From: Arthrobacter sp. MYb229
GTDB lineage: Bacteria > Actinomycetota > Actinomycetes > Actinomycetales > Micrococcaceae
Direction of reading: 5' to 3'
Assembly (NCBI RefSeq): GCF_002975405.1
Contig: NZ_PCPS01000007.1
Span: 62,001 to 126,000 of the forward strand
DNA: 64,000 nucleotides
Both the position numbers and the translations under genes were made by a program. The notes beneath the pieces are model-generated. The model was given only the letters and a program-made list of their open reading frames with translations. It ran no database searches and had not been told where the DNA came from. The stretch's first letter is position 1. Each line of letters starts with the position of its first letter. Of this stretch, positions 1 to 8,619 are shown piece by piece.

Positions 1-38
1 CGAGTCTCTGGATTAGGCTGAGCCAGGGGTCCGCGAAG

Positions 39-455
39 ATGAGCAGCGCCGCGACCGTGGTACGACGTCGCTTCCGGAGACAAGGCCCGGATGAGGCAGG
101 ATCGGCCGTGGCCGAATTCGTTATGATCACCAGCTTGCTGATCGTCATCACGTTAACGCTGATTCAATTGACGCTGGTGCTCCATGTGCGCAATACGCTC
201 ACCGACGCGGCGGCCAACGGCGCGCACTACGGGGCGTTGGCAAACCGAACTCCAGCCGACGCGGGCGGTCGAACCCGCCTGTTGATTGCCGAATCCTTGC
301 ATAGTGGTTTCGCCCAAAACGTGCAGGTGTCAACGAGCGCGGTTGGGGAAAGCCAGCTAGTGAGCGTCACCGTGTCGACGCGGGTGCCGTTGATCGGGCT
401 ACTGCCCAACGGGTGGAATTTGAGTGTTCGCGGCGATGCGGTGCGTTATGGCTAA
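39..455 (+). CDS. TadE-like pilus assembly minor protein (first of three)
   Basis: The 138-residue product has a basic N-terminus, then the TadE-type pattern GSAVAEF (residues 21-27) leading into one hydrophobic helix of about 25 residues, and a beta-rich extracytoplasmic tail. TadE/F proteins are minor pseudopilins of Tad/Flp pili, processed at the G/E site and assembled at the membrane. Two further proteins of the same design follow, overlapping or closely spaced, so this is probably the end of a tad operon whose ATPase and platform genes lie before base 1. The ATG at 39 has only a weak Shine-Dalgarno. Family assignment is good; the exact TadE/F/G role is not resolved. Confidence 0.75.
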   Translation: MSSAATVVRRRFRRQGPDEAGSAVAEFVMITSLLIVITLTLIQLTLVLHVRNTLTDAAANGAHYGALANRTPADAGGRTRLLIAESLHSGFAQNVQVSTSAVGESQLVSVTVSTRVPLIGLLPNGWNLSVRGDAVRYG

Positions 456-870
456 AAGTACGCCCCGTGCCTCGCACGATGAAGGCAGCGCCATCGTGGA
501 ATTTGTGTTCGCCTCCACGGTTCTGCTGATCCCAATGATTTACCTGATCCTCGCGGCCGGTCAACTCCAGGCAGGATCCTATGCAGTGGTCGGCGCGGCC
601 GACCAAGCCGCCAAGGTCTTCGCCGTCGCCGATACTCCCGCCCAGGCGCAGTCCAACGCCCATCAGGTGGTGGAGCGTGCGATGAATAACTTCGGTTTAT
701 CCGGTGCCAGCACGCAGATATCCTGCGATCTTGATTGTCTGAGCCCCGGTAGCATCGTCACGATTCAAGTGTCCTTGCGCGTGCAGCTGCCTTTTGTCTC
801 CGACTACTTTGATGTCTCCGTTTTCACCGTCGACGCTGCCTCGACACAACGAATCGACCGTTTTGGATAG
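448..870 (+). CDS. TadE-like pilus assembly minor protein (second)
   Basis: This 140-residue protein carries the motif DEGSAIVEF (residues 11-19) at the start of a single transmembrane helix (about residues 15-38), then a soluble domain of about 100 residues. The layout is the same as its upstream neighbour. The ATG at 448 overlaps the stop of the first gene by 8 nt, which suggests translational coupling. An in-frame GTG at 424 would add eight residues but lacks better support. It is probably a minor pilin subunit co-assembled with its neighbours. Two cysteines in the tail could form an extracytoplasmic disulphide. Confidence 0.75.
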   Translation: MAKSTPRASHDEGSAIVEFVFASTVLLIPMIYLILAAGQLQAGSYAVVGAADQAAKVFAVADTPAQAQSNAHQVVERAMNNFGLSGASTQISCDLDCLSPGSIVTIQVSLRVQLPFVSDYFDVSVFTVDAASTQRIDRFG

Positions 871-889
871 CGGCGGGAGGTGGCCGAGG

Positions 890-1327
890 TTGCTGCGGAC
901 TGCCCGCGCCGAGGACGGGCAGTCGCTGGTGCTTGCCATTGGGTTGTGCGCGATCACCTTGTTGACTATCTCGGTGGTGCTCGCCGCCAGCGCGGTGAAC
1001 CTCAAAGCGCGCCAGCTTTTGTCCGTCGCCGATGGTGCGATTGTCGCGGCCGTGGATGAGTTCGAATTTGTAGCCGACGGAGGTCAGCCACGGATCGAAC
1101 TGAACCAGGCTCAAGTGCGGGCGGCAGTTCAGCGCTATCTGCAGGATGTGGACGCGGGACAGCGTGTCGATAATCTTGCCATTGGATCGGTACAGATTCT
1201 GCCCGATGGCCAAGGCGCGCGTTTATCTCTGACTGGTTCGGTACAGCCACCGATCATCGGGTGGATCGTCCCGTCCGGGGTGAATATCAGCGTCAATTCC
1301 TCCGCGCGCACCGTTTTGAGCAGATAG
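890..1327 (+). CDS. TadG/TadE-like membrane-anchored protein (third)
   Basis: I start this gene at a TTG (890) because GGGAGG at 875-880 lies nine bases upstream, and this start removes an implausible Pro/Ser-rich extension that overlaps the preceding gene. The 145-residue product begins with a basic stretch, EDGQSLVLAIG, and a hydrophobic helix. That is the usual N-terminus of the TadG-like class often called a helicase/secretion-neighbourhood TadE-like protein in actinobacteria. The rest is a predicted extracytoplasmic domain with no motif I can name. It is the last gene of the pilus cluster; prfB follows 48 bases on, probably as a separate unit. Confidence 0.68.
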   Translation: MLRTARAEDGQSLVLAIGLCAITLLTISVVLAASAVNLKARQLLSVADGAIVAAVDEFEFVADGGQPRIELNQAQVRAAVQRYLQDVDAGQRVDNLAIGSVQILPDGQGARLSLTGSVQPPIIGWIVPSGVNISVNSSARTVLSR

Positions 1328-1375
1328 TGTCGCGAGCTTAAGCCGTCCGCTTTCATGGCGTAGGCTTAGATAACT

Positions 1376-2491
1376 ATGGCAAAAACTGACTTCTCCGCTG
1401 AAATTCGTTCGCTTCGATCCACTTTCTCTGCGATTGAGGACGTAAGCGACGTTGCTCAAATCAAGGCCGATATCGCCATGCTTTCGGAAGAGGCCGGTGT
1501 CCCTGACCTATGGGATGATCCAGCCAGCGCGCAAGTTGTCACCAGCAAGCTGTCCCATCGCCAGACAGAACTTGAACGCCTGAATAAGTTGCGCACGCGA
1601 ATTGACGATCTTGAAGTTCTCGTGGAACTTGCCGAAATGGAAGACGACGACGAAACCCTGGTCGAAGCCGACAAGGAACTCATCTCGATCCACAAGGCGC
1701 TGGATGAGCTGGAAATCGTCACATTGCTCAATGGCGAGTTCGATTCGCGCGGTGCGGTGGTGACGATCCGTGCCGGAGCCGGCGGCGTCGATGCCGCAGA
1801 CTTCGCCGAAATGCTGTTGCGCATGTACCTGCGCTGGGCGGAAAAGCACGGTTACAAGGCCACCGTAATGGATACCTCCTATGCGGAAGAAGCAGGGTTG
1901 AAATCCGCTACCTTCGAAATCGACGTTCCATACGTCTTCGGAACTCTTTCCGTCGAAGCCGGAACCCACCGCCTGGTACGGATCTCACCTTTCGACAATC
2001 AAGGGCGCCGTCAAACCTCCTTCGCTGCGGTGGAAGTTGTGCCCCTGATCGAACAGACCGACACCATCGAAATACCCGAATCCGAGCTTCGAGTGGACGT
2101 CTTCCGCTCCTCGGGACCAGGTGGACAAAGCGTGAACACCACCGACTCGGCGGTCCGCATGACGCACATTCCCACTGGCACCGTGGTGTCGATGCAGAAC
2201 GAGAAATCACAGATCCAGAACCGCGCCGCCGCCTTGCGCGTCATGCAGTCGCGTCTGTTGCTGATTAAGAAGCAACAGGAAAGTGCGCAGAAGAAGGAGC
2301 TGGCTGGAGACGTTAAAGCATCGTGGGGTGATCAGATGCGCTCCTACGTGCTCAACCCTTATCAGATGGTTAAGGATCTGCGTACCGAACACGAGGTCGG
2401 CAACACTCAGGCGGTACTCGACGGTGAAATCGATGATTTCATTGATGCTGGAATCCGTTGGCGAGCGGGAAACCGACGCCCCGCGAACTAA
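1376..2491 (+). CDS. prfB: peptide chain release factor 2 (RF2)
   Basis: RF2 recognises UGA and UAA in the ribosomal A site and triggers hydrolysis of peptidyl-tRNA. The 371-residue protein has the N-terminal helical domain, the RF2-specific stop-codon tripeptide SPF (about residues 204-206, in [12 protein letters not shown]), and the catalytic GGQ loop ([17 protein letters not shown], about residues 243-259). Length fits the family (about 365-375). The reading frame is continuous, so the programmed +1 frameshift that autoregulates prfB in many bacteria is absent. TAGGCT at 1361-1366 could be a -10 box with the ATG only about 10 nt beyond it. prfA is in the same window at 47.4 kb. Confidence 0.97.
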   Translation: MAKTDFSAEIRSLRSTFSAIEDVSDVAQIKADIAMLSEEAGVPDLWDDPASAQVVTSKLSHRQTELERLNKLRTRIDDLEVLVELAEMEDDDETLVEADKELISIHKALDELEIVTLLNGEFDSRGAVVTIRAGAGGVDAADFAEMLLRMYLRWAEKHGYKATVMDTSYAEEAGLKSATFEIDVPYVFGTLSVEAGTHRLVRISPFDNQGRRQTSFAAVEVVPLIEQTDTIEIPESELRVDVFRSSGPGGQSVNTTDSAVRMTHIPTGTVVSMQNEKSQIQNRAAALRVMQSRLLLIKKQQESAQKKELAGDVKASWGDQMRSYVLNPYQMVKDLRTEHEVGNTQAVLDGEIDDFIDAGIRWRAGNRRPAN

Positions 2492-2498
2492 CTCAAAG

Positions 2499-2529
2499 GC
2501 CTGGAACTGAAATAGTTTCAGGCTTTTTT
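2499..2529 (+). terminator. intrinsic terminator after prfB
   Basis: GCCTG-G-AACT pairs with AGTT-T-CAGGC around a five-base loop and runs directly into six Ts. It lies eight bases past the prfB stop and is a canonical Rho-independent terminator. Confidence 0.85.
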
Positions 2530-3139
2530 GTTTCCAAATTTCTCTAATTTTTAGAACTAAAAAGTTCAAGTTTATCGCCGATTTCGAGGCGATATCCTAG
2601 GAATTCAGCTACCTGAAAATCAAGTACATGCTAGGATGAAATGGTTGCTGCGGGCATTGCACCCTGCGGTTTTCGCGATTCTAGTAGCTCAGAACCCGCT
2701 CGATGTAGGCACCTTGGCCTCTTTGAAGCCGTCGGAAGCGCCATCGATAATGGCAGATAGACGCGAAAATTAGGTGCATCATTTTGCGAGACCACGGCAA
2801 CGAATGAACAACCGAGAATCTATGGATTTGAACGGATGTTTGCGCGCAATTGTGTGTGGCATTTCGGTTTTTAAGGAAAGAAATCGCATTAATGCGACCG
2901 TGCTGTCCCGGAATCGGGACAGCTCTTTGCGTGCCAGTACGAGGATGCGAAGTAACTGAAAACGATACGTAACGATGAGTGAAGGAAGTGATTGATGGAT
3001 AGAGGGCTTATGTACGTCGGCTAAGCGAATCCTCGCGAATCATTTCGCGGGATGAGACGTGCGAACCACGCATCAAAGGTTCCGAGGCTTGCCTCGGAAG
3101 ATGCCAATTCTCAACTACGTCGTTTGAAGGAGGTGGCGT
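2530..3139. other. long AT-richer intergenic region before the symporter gene
   Basis: About 610 bases without a convincing gene. The only sizeable frame (2774-2959) has no ribosome-binding site and unnatural composition. I see three short hairpins: ATCGCC/GGCGAT near 2575-2596, a perfect CTGTCCC/GGGACAG near 2900-2922, and CCGAGG/CCTCGG near 3080-3098, the last about 40 bases before the symporter start. They may belong to a long 5' leader of the symporter mRNA. No known riboswitch class was recognised. Confidence 0.4.
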
Positions 3140-4849
3140 GTGAACAACCCGGAAACGGTCGGTTTCAGCGCCTTGATCATCGTACTTTTACTGGTCTTAT
3201 TCTATGGGGGAACTTTTTTTGTTTCCACGAAGATTGGCCAGAAAAATGAAAACGCCGACGGTTACATGACCGCAGGCAATAAAATCGGATTCGGAATCTC
3301 CGCGGCCAGTATGACCGCGACATGGATCTGGGCATCCTCAATGTATGCCTCCGCCGCCTCGGGCTACACCTACGGCATCAGTGGTCCTATTCACTACGGT
3401 CTCTGGGGCGCCCTGATGATTCTGTTCATCTACCCGTTCGGTAAGCGGATCCGTAAAGTCGCACCGAAGGCTCATACCCTGGCCGAAGTTATGCACGCCC
3501 GCCACGGTCGCTCTAGCCAGCTGATGCTAGCCGGTTCGAACATCGTCGGTTCGGTCATTTCATTGATGTCCAACTTCATCGCCGGTGGCGTGCTCATCTC
3601 CATGCTCTCTCCCTTCAACTTCATTCAAGGCGTACTCGCGGTAGCCGGTGGCGTACTGCTCTACACGCTGTGGTCCGGATTCCGCGCCTCGGTTCTCACC
3701 GACTTCATGCAAGTTATGGCGATGCTTGGCGCCGTGGCAATCATCGTCCCGTTCATTTTCTTCGCTGCCGGATTCCCCGCGGCGTTCGAGACCGGTGCCG
3801 GCAACCTGAGCGCCCAACAGTCGAACTTCTTCTCTTCCGAAGCATTCCTGAACCAGGGTGCCCCGTATATCGCAGCGGTGTTGGCTTACGCAATCGGTAA
3901 CCAAACCATCGCACAGCGTCTGTTCGCTGTTCGCGAGGATTTGATCAAGCCGACCTTCATCACCGCCACCATCGGCTACGGCGCCATGGTTATCGGTGTC
4001 GGCATGATCGGCGTACTAGCCCTGTACCTAGGCTTCGAACCAACCGATGGCAACGTCAACAACATCATTCCGGAAATGGCCATGAGCTACCTGCCTGGTA
4101 TCTTGTTGGCTCTGTTCTTCGTGATGATCATCGGTGCGCTTTCATCCACCGCTGACTCGGACCTAGCTGCTTTGTCATCGATCATGATGGCCGATGTTTA
4201 CGGTCAGAACGTTGCAGGCAAGAAGAAAGCCAATCCGAAGACCATGTTGTTGGTTGGACGTATCACGATGATCGTGGCAACGGTCTTGGCGGTCTGCCTC
4301 GCTAGTTTGCAATTGAACATCCTTGACCTTTTGGTCTTCGTCGGTGCACTCTGGGGAGCTTTGGTGTTCCCAGTGCTTGCCAGCTTCTACTGGAAAAAGG
4401 TCACAAACAAGGCCTTCACCGCAGCGGTATTGGCCGCCTTGGCTGTTTTCATTCCGGTGCGTTTCGACTTGATTCCAATGGTCGGATTCACCGCCATAGT
4501 CATTGAGCTCCTGGCGATTCTTGGTATCGGCATTGTGCTTGGTCTGATGAGTTTCGGCTTCTTTGGGCTGCGTCCTGCATTGATCGTCGGCACCATCGCC
4601 TCGCTCGTCGCAGCACCATTCTGCTTCGGCTTCTTGCGTGACTACACGACCTTGACCGCCTCGCTCGTCGCTTACTCGGTGAGTACCTTGATTTGTTACT
4701 TCATGTCGTTCCGTTCCAAGGAAGACTTTGACTTCGCGGTCATCGCCGAGCGCGCTGGCGACTTCGACCCGGTCGAAGAACTAATCAGCACCGCCACAAG
4801 TGGTGCGGATAAAACCGAAGGTACGAATACTCCGAAGGGGAAGGGATAA
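3140..4849 (+). CDS. sodium:solute symporter family (SSS) permease
   Basis: The 569-residue integral membrane protein has about 13 hydrophobic segments with the LeuT-fold SSS layout, including YGLWGALMILFIYPFG early and GALSSTADSDLAALSSIMMAD at about residues 333-353. That second motif is the diagnostic SSS helix-8 region whose Ser/Thr/Asp residues bind sodium. The C-terminus is a short acidic cytosolic tail. The substrate cannot be read; relatives take up amino acids, urea, organic acids or similar. The GTG start at 3140 follows a strong GAAGGAGGTGG ribosome-binding site. Three bases downstream is a 41-codon gene for a single-span membrane protein, probably a partner subunit. Confidence 0.85.
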   Translation: MNNPETVGFSALIIVLLLVLFYGGTFFVSTKIGQKNENADGYMTAGNKIGFGISAASMTATWIWASSMYASAASGYTYGISGPIHYGLWGALMILFIYPFGKRIRKVAPKAHTLAEVMHARHGRSSQLMLAGSNIVGSVISLMSNFIAGGVLISMLSPFNFIQGVLAVAGGVLLYTLWSGFRASVLTDFMQVMAMLGAVAIIVPFIFFAAGFPAAFETGAGNLSAQQSNFFSSEAFLNQGAPYIAAVLAYAIGNQTIAQRLFAVREDLIKPTFITATIGYGAMVIGVGMIGVLALYLGFEPTDGNVNNIIPEMAMSYLPGILLALFFVMIIGALSSTADSDLAALSSIMMADVYGQNVAGKKKANPKTMLLVGRITMIVATVLAVCLASLQLNILDLLVFVGALWGALVFPVLASFYWKKVTNKAFTAAVLAALAVFIPVRFDLIPMVGFTAIVIELLAILGIGIVLGLMSFGFFGLRPALIVGTIASLVAAPFCFGFLRDYTTLTASLVAYSVSTLICYFMSFRSKEDFDFAVIAERAGDFDPVEELISTATSGADKTEGTNTPKGKG

Positions 4850-4851
4850 AC

Positions 4852-4977
4852 ATGCTGGCACTCACCATTTACGTATTGGCCTGGCCCGTGGTCGTTGCCG
4901 GAGTGGCGATCTTTATTGGCAGGGCCTTCATCATCGAGGCCCGCGCAGCAAAGCGCAATGGCCACCCGCTGATCTAG
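4852..4977 (+). CDS. 41-residue single-span membrane protein, putative transporter small subunit
   Basis: This gene is too short for ordinary gene calling. The protein starts MLALTIYVLAWPVVVAGV, continues through one hydrophobic helix (about residues 3-27), and ends in a basic cytosolic tail of about 14 residues. The ATG follows the symporter stop by two bases, and GGGGAAGGG lies at the right distance as a ribosome-binding site, so the two are surely co-translated. A strong hairpin follows it. Small membrane proteins encoded next to solute transporters have been described as putative transporter small subunits. I infer it belongs to that group and stabilises or modulates the symporter; function is unproven. 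Confidence 0.7.
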   Translation: MLALTIYVLAWPVVVAGVAIFIGRAFIIEARAAKRNGHPLI

Positions 4978-4988
4978 CATTCTAAATT

Positions 4989-5027
4989 CGGGGGTAAGTG
5001 CCGGTCATGTGCCGACGCTTACCCCCG
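4989..5027 (+). terminator. hairpin terminator after the symporter operon
   Basis: A perfect ten-base stem (CGGGGGTAAG at 4989-4998 with CTTACCCCCG at 5018-5027) carries a small inner CGG/CCG stem. The following AGATATTTAA is a poor U-tract, so termination is probable rather than certain. Confidence 0.65.
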
Positions 5028-5335
5028 AGATATTTAACGGCGGCCAGATCAAGATCCCTTGTTGGATAGGTCGGGCCCTTGAGTTATCCGGAAGTACCGC
5101 TGATGTGCGGAAGGTCACCGGGGCCACTTGTTTGACGAAAAAGTAGTCAGGTCACTGTGCTTCACGGTTTGCGCCAAGCCTGTGGAAACAGCATGAATGT
5201 GACAACACACCGTCCCAGCCGCACGCGATGTTCACGTTGCACCGATAAGGTTTGGAAGACTGGCGCATCAAAAACGTTCGATCTCGACCTGAGTTTCCGT
5301 GGGTCGCGCCCCGACGGCAACTAGCGATTGAAGAC
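5028..5335. other. non-coding region upstream of ftsE
   Basis: About 300 bases with no plausible gene on either strand. It must contain the ftsEX promoter. TTGACG near 5132 and TAAGGT near 5246 are possible promoter elements, but no well-spaced -35/-10 pair stands out. Confidence 0.35.
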
Positions 5336-6130
5336 ATGATTAAATTCGAAAATGTCTCGATGGTTTACGAGCCGAAGCAGAAGAATGCTGCTTTGAATGA
5401 CGTAAACATCGAGGTTAACCGTGGCGAATTCGCCTTCTTAGTTGGAGAATCCGGCTCGGGAAAGTCTACTTTTCTGAGCTTGATACTGCGCGAAAAACGA
5501 GCCACGGACGGAGCGGTATACGTTGCAGGTCAAAACCTGAACCGTATCCCGAGCCGACGCGTGCCCAAATTGCGCCGCGACATCGGATTCGTGTTCCAGG
5601 ACTTCAGACTGCTTCGCGAACGGACCGTGTTCGATAACGTCGCGTTTGCGATGGAAGTTATCGGTGCCTCACGCGCGCAAATTCGTGAACGTGTTCCGGA
5701 CGCGCTGAGAATGGTCGGACTAGAAGATAAGGCCCGCCGTAAACCAACCGAACTTTCAGGTGGCGAGCAGCAGCGCGTGGGTATTGCCCGCGCCATCGTG
5801 AACAAGCCATCGATCCTGCTTGCCGATGAGCCGACTGGTAACCTCGACCGCAAAAACAGCGTCGAGGTCATGAACGTGCTTGATCGGATTAACCAGAATG
5901 GCACCACCGTGCTGATGGCCACGCACGCACATGAACTGGTCAGCGAATTCCGTCATCGCGTCATTGAACTGAGTAAGGGCAACGTCGTCCGCGACGAAGC
6001 TGATGGTCAGTACACGGCGATGACCACCGTAATTAATCAAGATGGTTCTCGCGAGCTGCTCACCGGTGAGGCCGCTAAGGAAGCATCTGGCGAGCTCGCA
6101 ACGAACGTAGAGAAGGACGAGGACCAGTGA
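5336..6130 (+). CDS. ftsE: cell division ATP-binding protein FtsE
   Basis: FtsE is the cytosolic ATPase of the FtsEX ABC complex, which couples ATP hydrolysis to activation of a periplasmic or cell-wall peptidoglycan hydrolase at the septum. From ATG 5336 (264 residues) I see Walker A GESGSGKST (37-45), the Q-loop in FVFQDF, signature LSGGEQ (140-145), Walker B ILLADEP (160-166) and the H-loop in MATHAHE. An unusual C-terminal extension of about 40 residues, rich in Thr, Glu and Ala, follows the core. An upstream in-frame start would add 28 basic residues with no homologous look. ftsX overlaps the stop by 4 nt. Confidence 0.95.
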   Translation: MIKFENVSMVYEPKQKNAALNDVNIEVNRGEFAFLVGESGSGKSTFLSLILREKRATDGAVYVAGQNLNRIPSRRVPKLRRDIGFVFQDFRLLRERTVFDNVAFAMEVIGASRAQIRERVPDALRMVGLEDKARRKPTELSGGEQQRVGIARAIVNKPSILLADEPTGNLDRKNSVEVMNVLDRINQNGTTVLMATHAHELVSEFRHRVIELSKGNVVRDEADGQYTAMTTVINQDGSRELLTGEAAKEASGELATNVEKDEDQ

Positions 6131-7041
6131 GACTAGGATTCATCCTCCGCGAGGCTGCTAAGGGCCTTCGGCAAAATGTCATCATGGTCGTCTCTGTTGT
6201 TTTGGTGACTTTCGTATCCCTGACCTTCGTGGGCGCTTCGGCGTTGCTGCAGCTGCAGATCAACCAGATGAAGGGTTACTGGTATGACCGCATGGAAGTT
6301 GCGGTCTTCTTGTGCGACGACAACACCGCCGCGCCGAATTGCGCCGGCGAGGGGGTCACCGATGAGCAGCGCACGAGTATCCAGCACCTGCTGGAATCTG
6401 ACGAGATGGCTCCGTACATCAAGGAATTCGCGTATGAGTCGAAGTCTGATGCGCTGAAGAACTTCAAGGAGCAGTACAAGAACTCCTCACTTGTCGATCA
6501 GGTCACCGAAGATCAGCTTCCGGAATCGTTCCGTGTTGGGCTAGTTGACCCGGAGAAATATCCGGTGATCAACGAGGCGTTCTCCACAGTAGCGGGCGTG
6601 GACTCGGTGGTGGACCAACGCGAACTTTTGGAAAAGGTTTTCCAGCTCGTACGAGTAGCATCGGCCGCCGCGGCGGTGGTGGCGATCGTGATGATTGCCT
6701 GCGCGGTGCTGTTGACCGGCACGACCATTCAACTTTCTGCGATGCACCGGCGTCTGGAAACCACGATTATGCGTTTAGTCGGTGCTTCGAAAACGACCAT
6801 TCAACTTCCGTTTATTATCGAAGGCGTGATTGCCTCCGTTATCGGTGGTTTACTTGCTTCGGGCACCCTGTGGCTGCTTGTGAAGTTCCTTGTTCAAGAT
6901 AAACTCGCCAACGAAAACGTTGGAGTTGCCTTCATTTCGACGAATGAAGTTCTACTCGTTGCTCCAGGGCTCTTGATTATTGGTATCGTTTTGGCCACAA
7001 TTTCTTCAGTGGTAACGTTGAAGCGTTACCTGAAGGTTTAG
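6127..7041 (+). CDS. ftsX: cell division protein FtsX (ABC permease)
   Basis: FtsX is the membrane half of FtsEX. The 304 residues show one N-terminal transmembrane helix (about 17-41), an extracytoplasmic domain to about residue 175 that recruits the hydrolase, then three further helices, ending in the FtsX-type C-terminus VVTLKRYLKV. The N-terminal FILREAAKGLRQN is typical of the family. The GTG start overlaps the ftsE stop (GTGA). An M23 peptidase gene follows 60 bases on and is the obvious candidate partner. Two cysteines in the external domain (in FLCDDN and APNCAG) could form a disulphide, a feature seen in other actinobacterial FtsX ectodomains. Confidence 0.95.
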   Translation: MRLGFILREAAKGLRQNVIMVVSVVLVTFVSLTFVGASALLQLQINQMKGYWYDRMEVAVFLCDDNTAAPNCAGEGVTDEQRTSIQHLLESDEMAPYIKEFAYESKSDALKNFKEQYKNSSLVDQVTEDQLPESFRVGLVDPEKYPVINEAFSTVAGVDSVVDQRELLEKVFQLVRVASAAAAVVAIVMIACAVLLTGTTIQLSAMHRRLETTIMRLVGASKTTIQLPFIIEGVIASVIGGLLASGTLWLLVKFLVQDKLANENVGVAFISTNEVLLVAPGLLIIGIVLATISSVVTLKRYLKV

Positions 7042-7101
7042 TTGTTCGTTATCTTTGGTCGAACTTCAGAACTTGATGCACAAAAACCTCTAAGGAGCAG
7101 T

Positions 7102-8565
7102 ATGCTGTCCAACGCGGTGCGACGTAAGTTCCTACGCGCCACCATCGGTGGAGCCCTTGCTTTGTCACTTACTTTGCCGGCGGGGATCGTACTCGCCGAC
7201 GAATTGGATGACCGTAAGGAAAAGGTCGAACAGAACATCGACAACCTCGAACAGGATATGGAAGTCCTAGACGCGGATATCGTTGAGACGGATCGCAAGC
7301 TGCGAGAGCAACAAGCACAAGTTCCGGTGGCAGAAGCGGCCTTGGCTGACGCGCAAAGCCGTGTAGCGAATGCCCAAGCCACCGTCGCTGACCTGACGAA
7401 TCGGTTGATCAGCGCCCAGGCCACGCGTGACAAGGTTGCCAAGGCGATCGAAGAAAACGCAGCCAAGATTGCTGAAGCTGAAAACACCATGGCGCAGATC
7501 GCCTCCGAGGCATACAAGCGCGGTGGAGTTTCTAGTGGTCTAGACATGATCCTGAACATGGACTCAGCCACTGCCATGGCCGAAGGTCTCGACATGGCCA
7601 ATAGGGCTATGGATTCTCAGAACGCCGTATATAACGATCTGGCGCAAGAGAAGGCAACGGACGAAAGCAACAAACTTCGCCTGGCCGCCGTAGAGGAAGA
7701 AATTTCTTCGCTCAAGGGGCAAGCCGAAGAAGCTCTCGCGCAGGAACAGGGCGCTCGCGATGCAGCGCAATCGGCCAAAGATGAACTGAACGCCCTCGTG
7801 GCCAGCACCGAATCACTCAGTGCCGAGCTGGAATCTAAGAAGCCGCAGATTCAGGCGAAGCTGAAGTCGCAAGAGCAGGAATACGCCACGGTTAACCAGC
7901 AGATCAAAGAACGCCAAGAGCGCTTGATCCGCGAAGAAGCCGAGCGCAAGCGCAAGGCGGAGGAGAAAGCTCGCAAGGAAGCCGAGGCGGAGCGTCAGCG
8001 CATCGCCAAAGAGAAGGCAGCCTACGAGGCCGAGCAGGAGCGCCAAGCCGCCGAAGCGAAGCGGAAGCAGCAGACGTACAAGAAGAAGCAATACGTCGCT
8101 CCCAAGGCAAAACCGAAAACCGAATCCCGCGCGGAACCAAGTAGCTGGGGCTTGATCAAGCCAACGAGCAGCTCGCGTATTACTTCCAGCTTCGGCTGGC
8201 GTCCGACCCCGGCGGGAACCATCGACTACACCGGTCGCGGCGGCTATGTTCACGCAGGCGTTGACTGGGGCTTCGGTGGCCAGTGTGGTTCGCCGGTTGT
8301 CGCAGCTACCAGTGGTGAAGTGTGGTTCGCCGGATGGGGTGGTTCCTCGGGCAACAAGGTGACTGTTTCGCACGGTGTCGTCAAGGGCAAGGCTTTGGCA
8401 ACGAACTACCACCACCTTTCACGTATCGCTGTGAGCAACGGCCAGCACGTCAACCAGGGCCAGGTCGTCGGGTACGTGGGCACCACCGGCAACTCGACCG
8501 GTTGCCACCTGCACTTCGAAACGATCATCAACGGTTCGCACGTGAACCCATTGGGACTTCTCTAG
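7102..8565 (+). CDS. secreted coiled-coil M23 (LytM) peptidoglycan endopeptidase, EnvC-like
   Basis: The ATG at 7102 follows AAGGAG and opens a signal peptide with a twin-arginine-like start (RRKFLR) and hydrophobic core. Residues about 35-260 and 270-345 are long Glu/Lys/Ala/Gln coiled coils. The last 125 residues form an M23 domain with HAGVD, the histidine of NYHHLS, and HLHFE, so all expected zinc and catalytic residues are present. Coupled to FtsEX, it resembles EnvC in architecture, but EnvC itself has a degenerate site whereas this one looks active. It probably cuts peptide cross-links at the septum under FtsEX control. It is 487 residues long. Confidence 0.9.
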   Translation: MLSNAVRRKFLRATIGGALALSLTLPAGIVLADELDDRKEKVEQNIDNLEQDMEVLDADIVETDRKLREQQAQVPVAEAALADAQSRVANAQATVADLTNRLISAQATRDKVAKAIEENAAKIAEAENTMAQIASEAYKRGGVSSGLDMILNMDSATAMAEGLDMANRAMDSQNAVYNDLAQEKATDESNKLRLAAVEEEISSLKGQAEEALAQEQGARDAAQSAKDELNALVASTESLSAELESKKPQIQAKLKSQEQEYATVNQQIKERQERLIREEAERKRKAEEKARKEAEAERQRIAKEKAAYEAEQERQAAEAKRKQQTYKKKQYVAPKAKPKTESRAEPSSWGLIKPTSSSRITSSFGWRPTPAGTIDYTGRGGYVHAGVDWGFGGQCGSPVVAATSGEVWFAGWGGSSGNKVTVSHGVVKGKALATNYHHLSRIAVSNGQHVNQGQVVGYVGTTGNSTGCHLHFETIINGSHVNPLGLL

Positions 8566-8619
8566 CGTTAGACTTGTTATTTGTGCGCGGGAATCCGCCC
8601 GCGACATGCAAGGAGTGTC

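Noticed and set aside
1376-2491. Programmed +1 frameshift in prfB.
   Set aside because: The frame runs uninterrupted from ATG to the GGQ domain with no early in-frame TGA or internal Shine-Dalgarno signal, so no frameshift is needed.
2774-2959. 61-codon frame in the symporter leader as a small gene.
   Set aside because: No ribosome-binding site, odd composition (many Asn, Arg and Ser), and it spans one of the hairpins.
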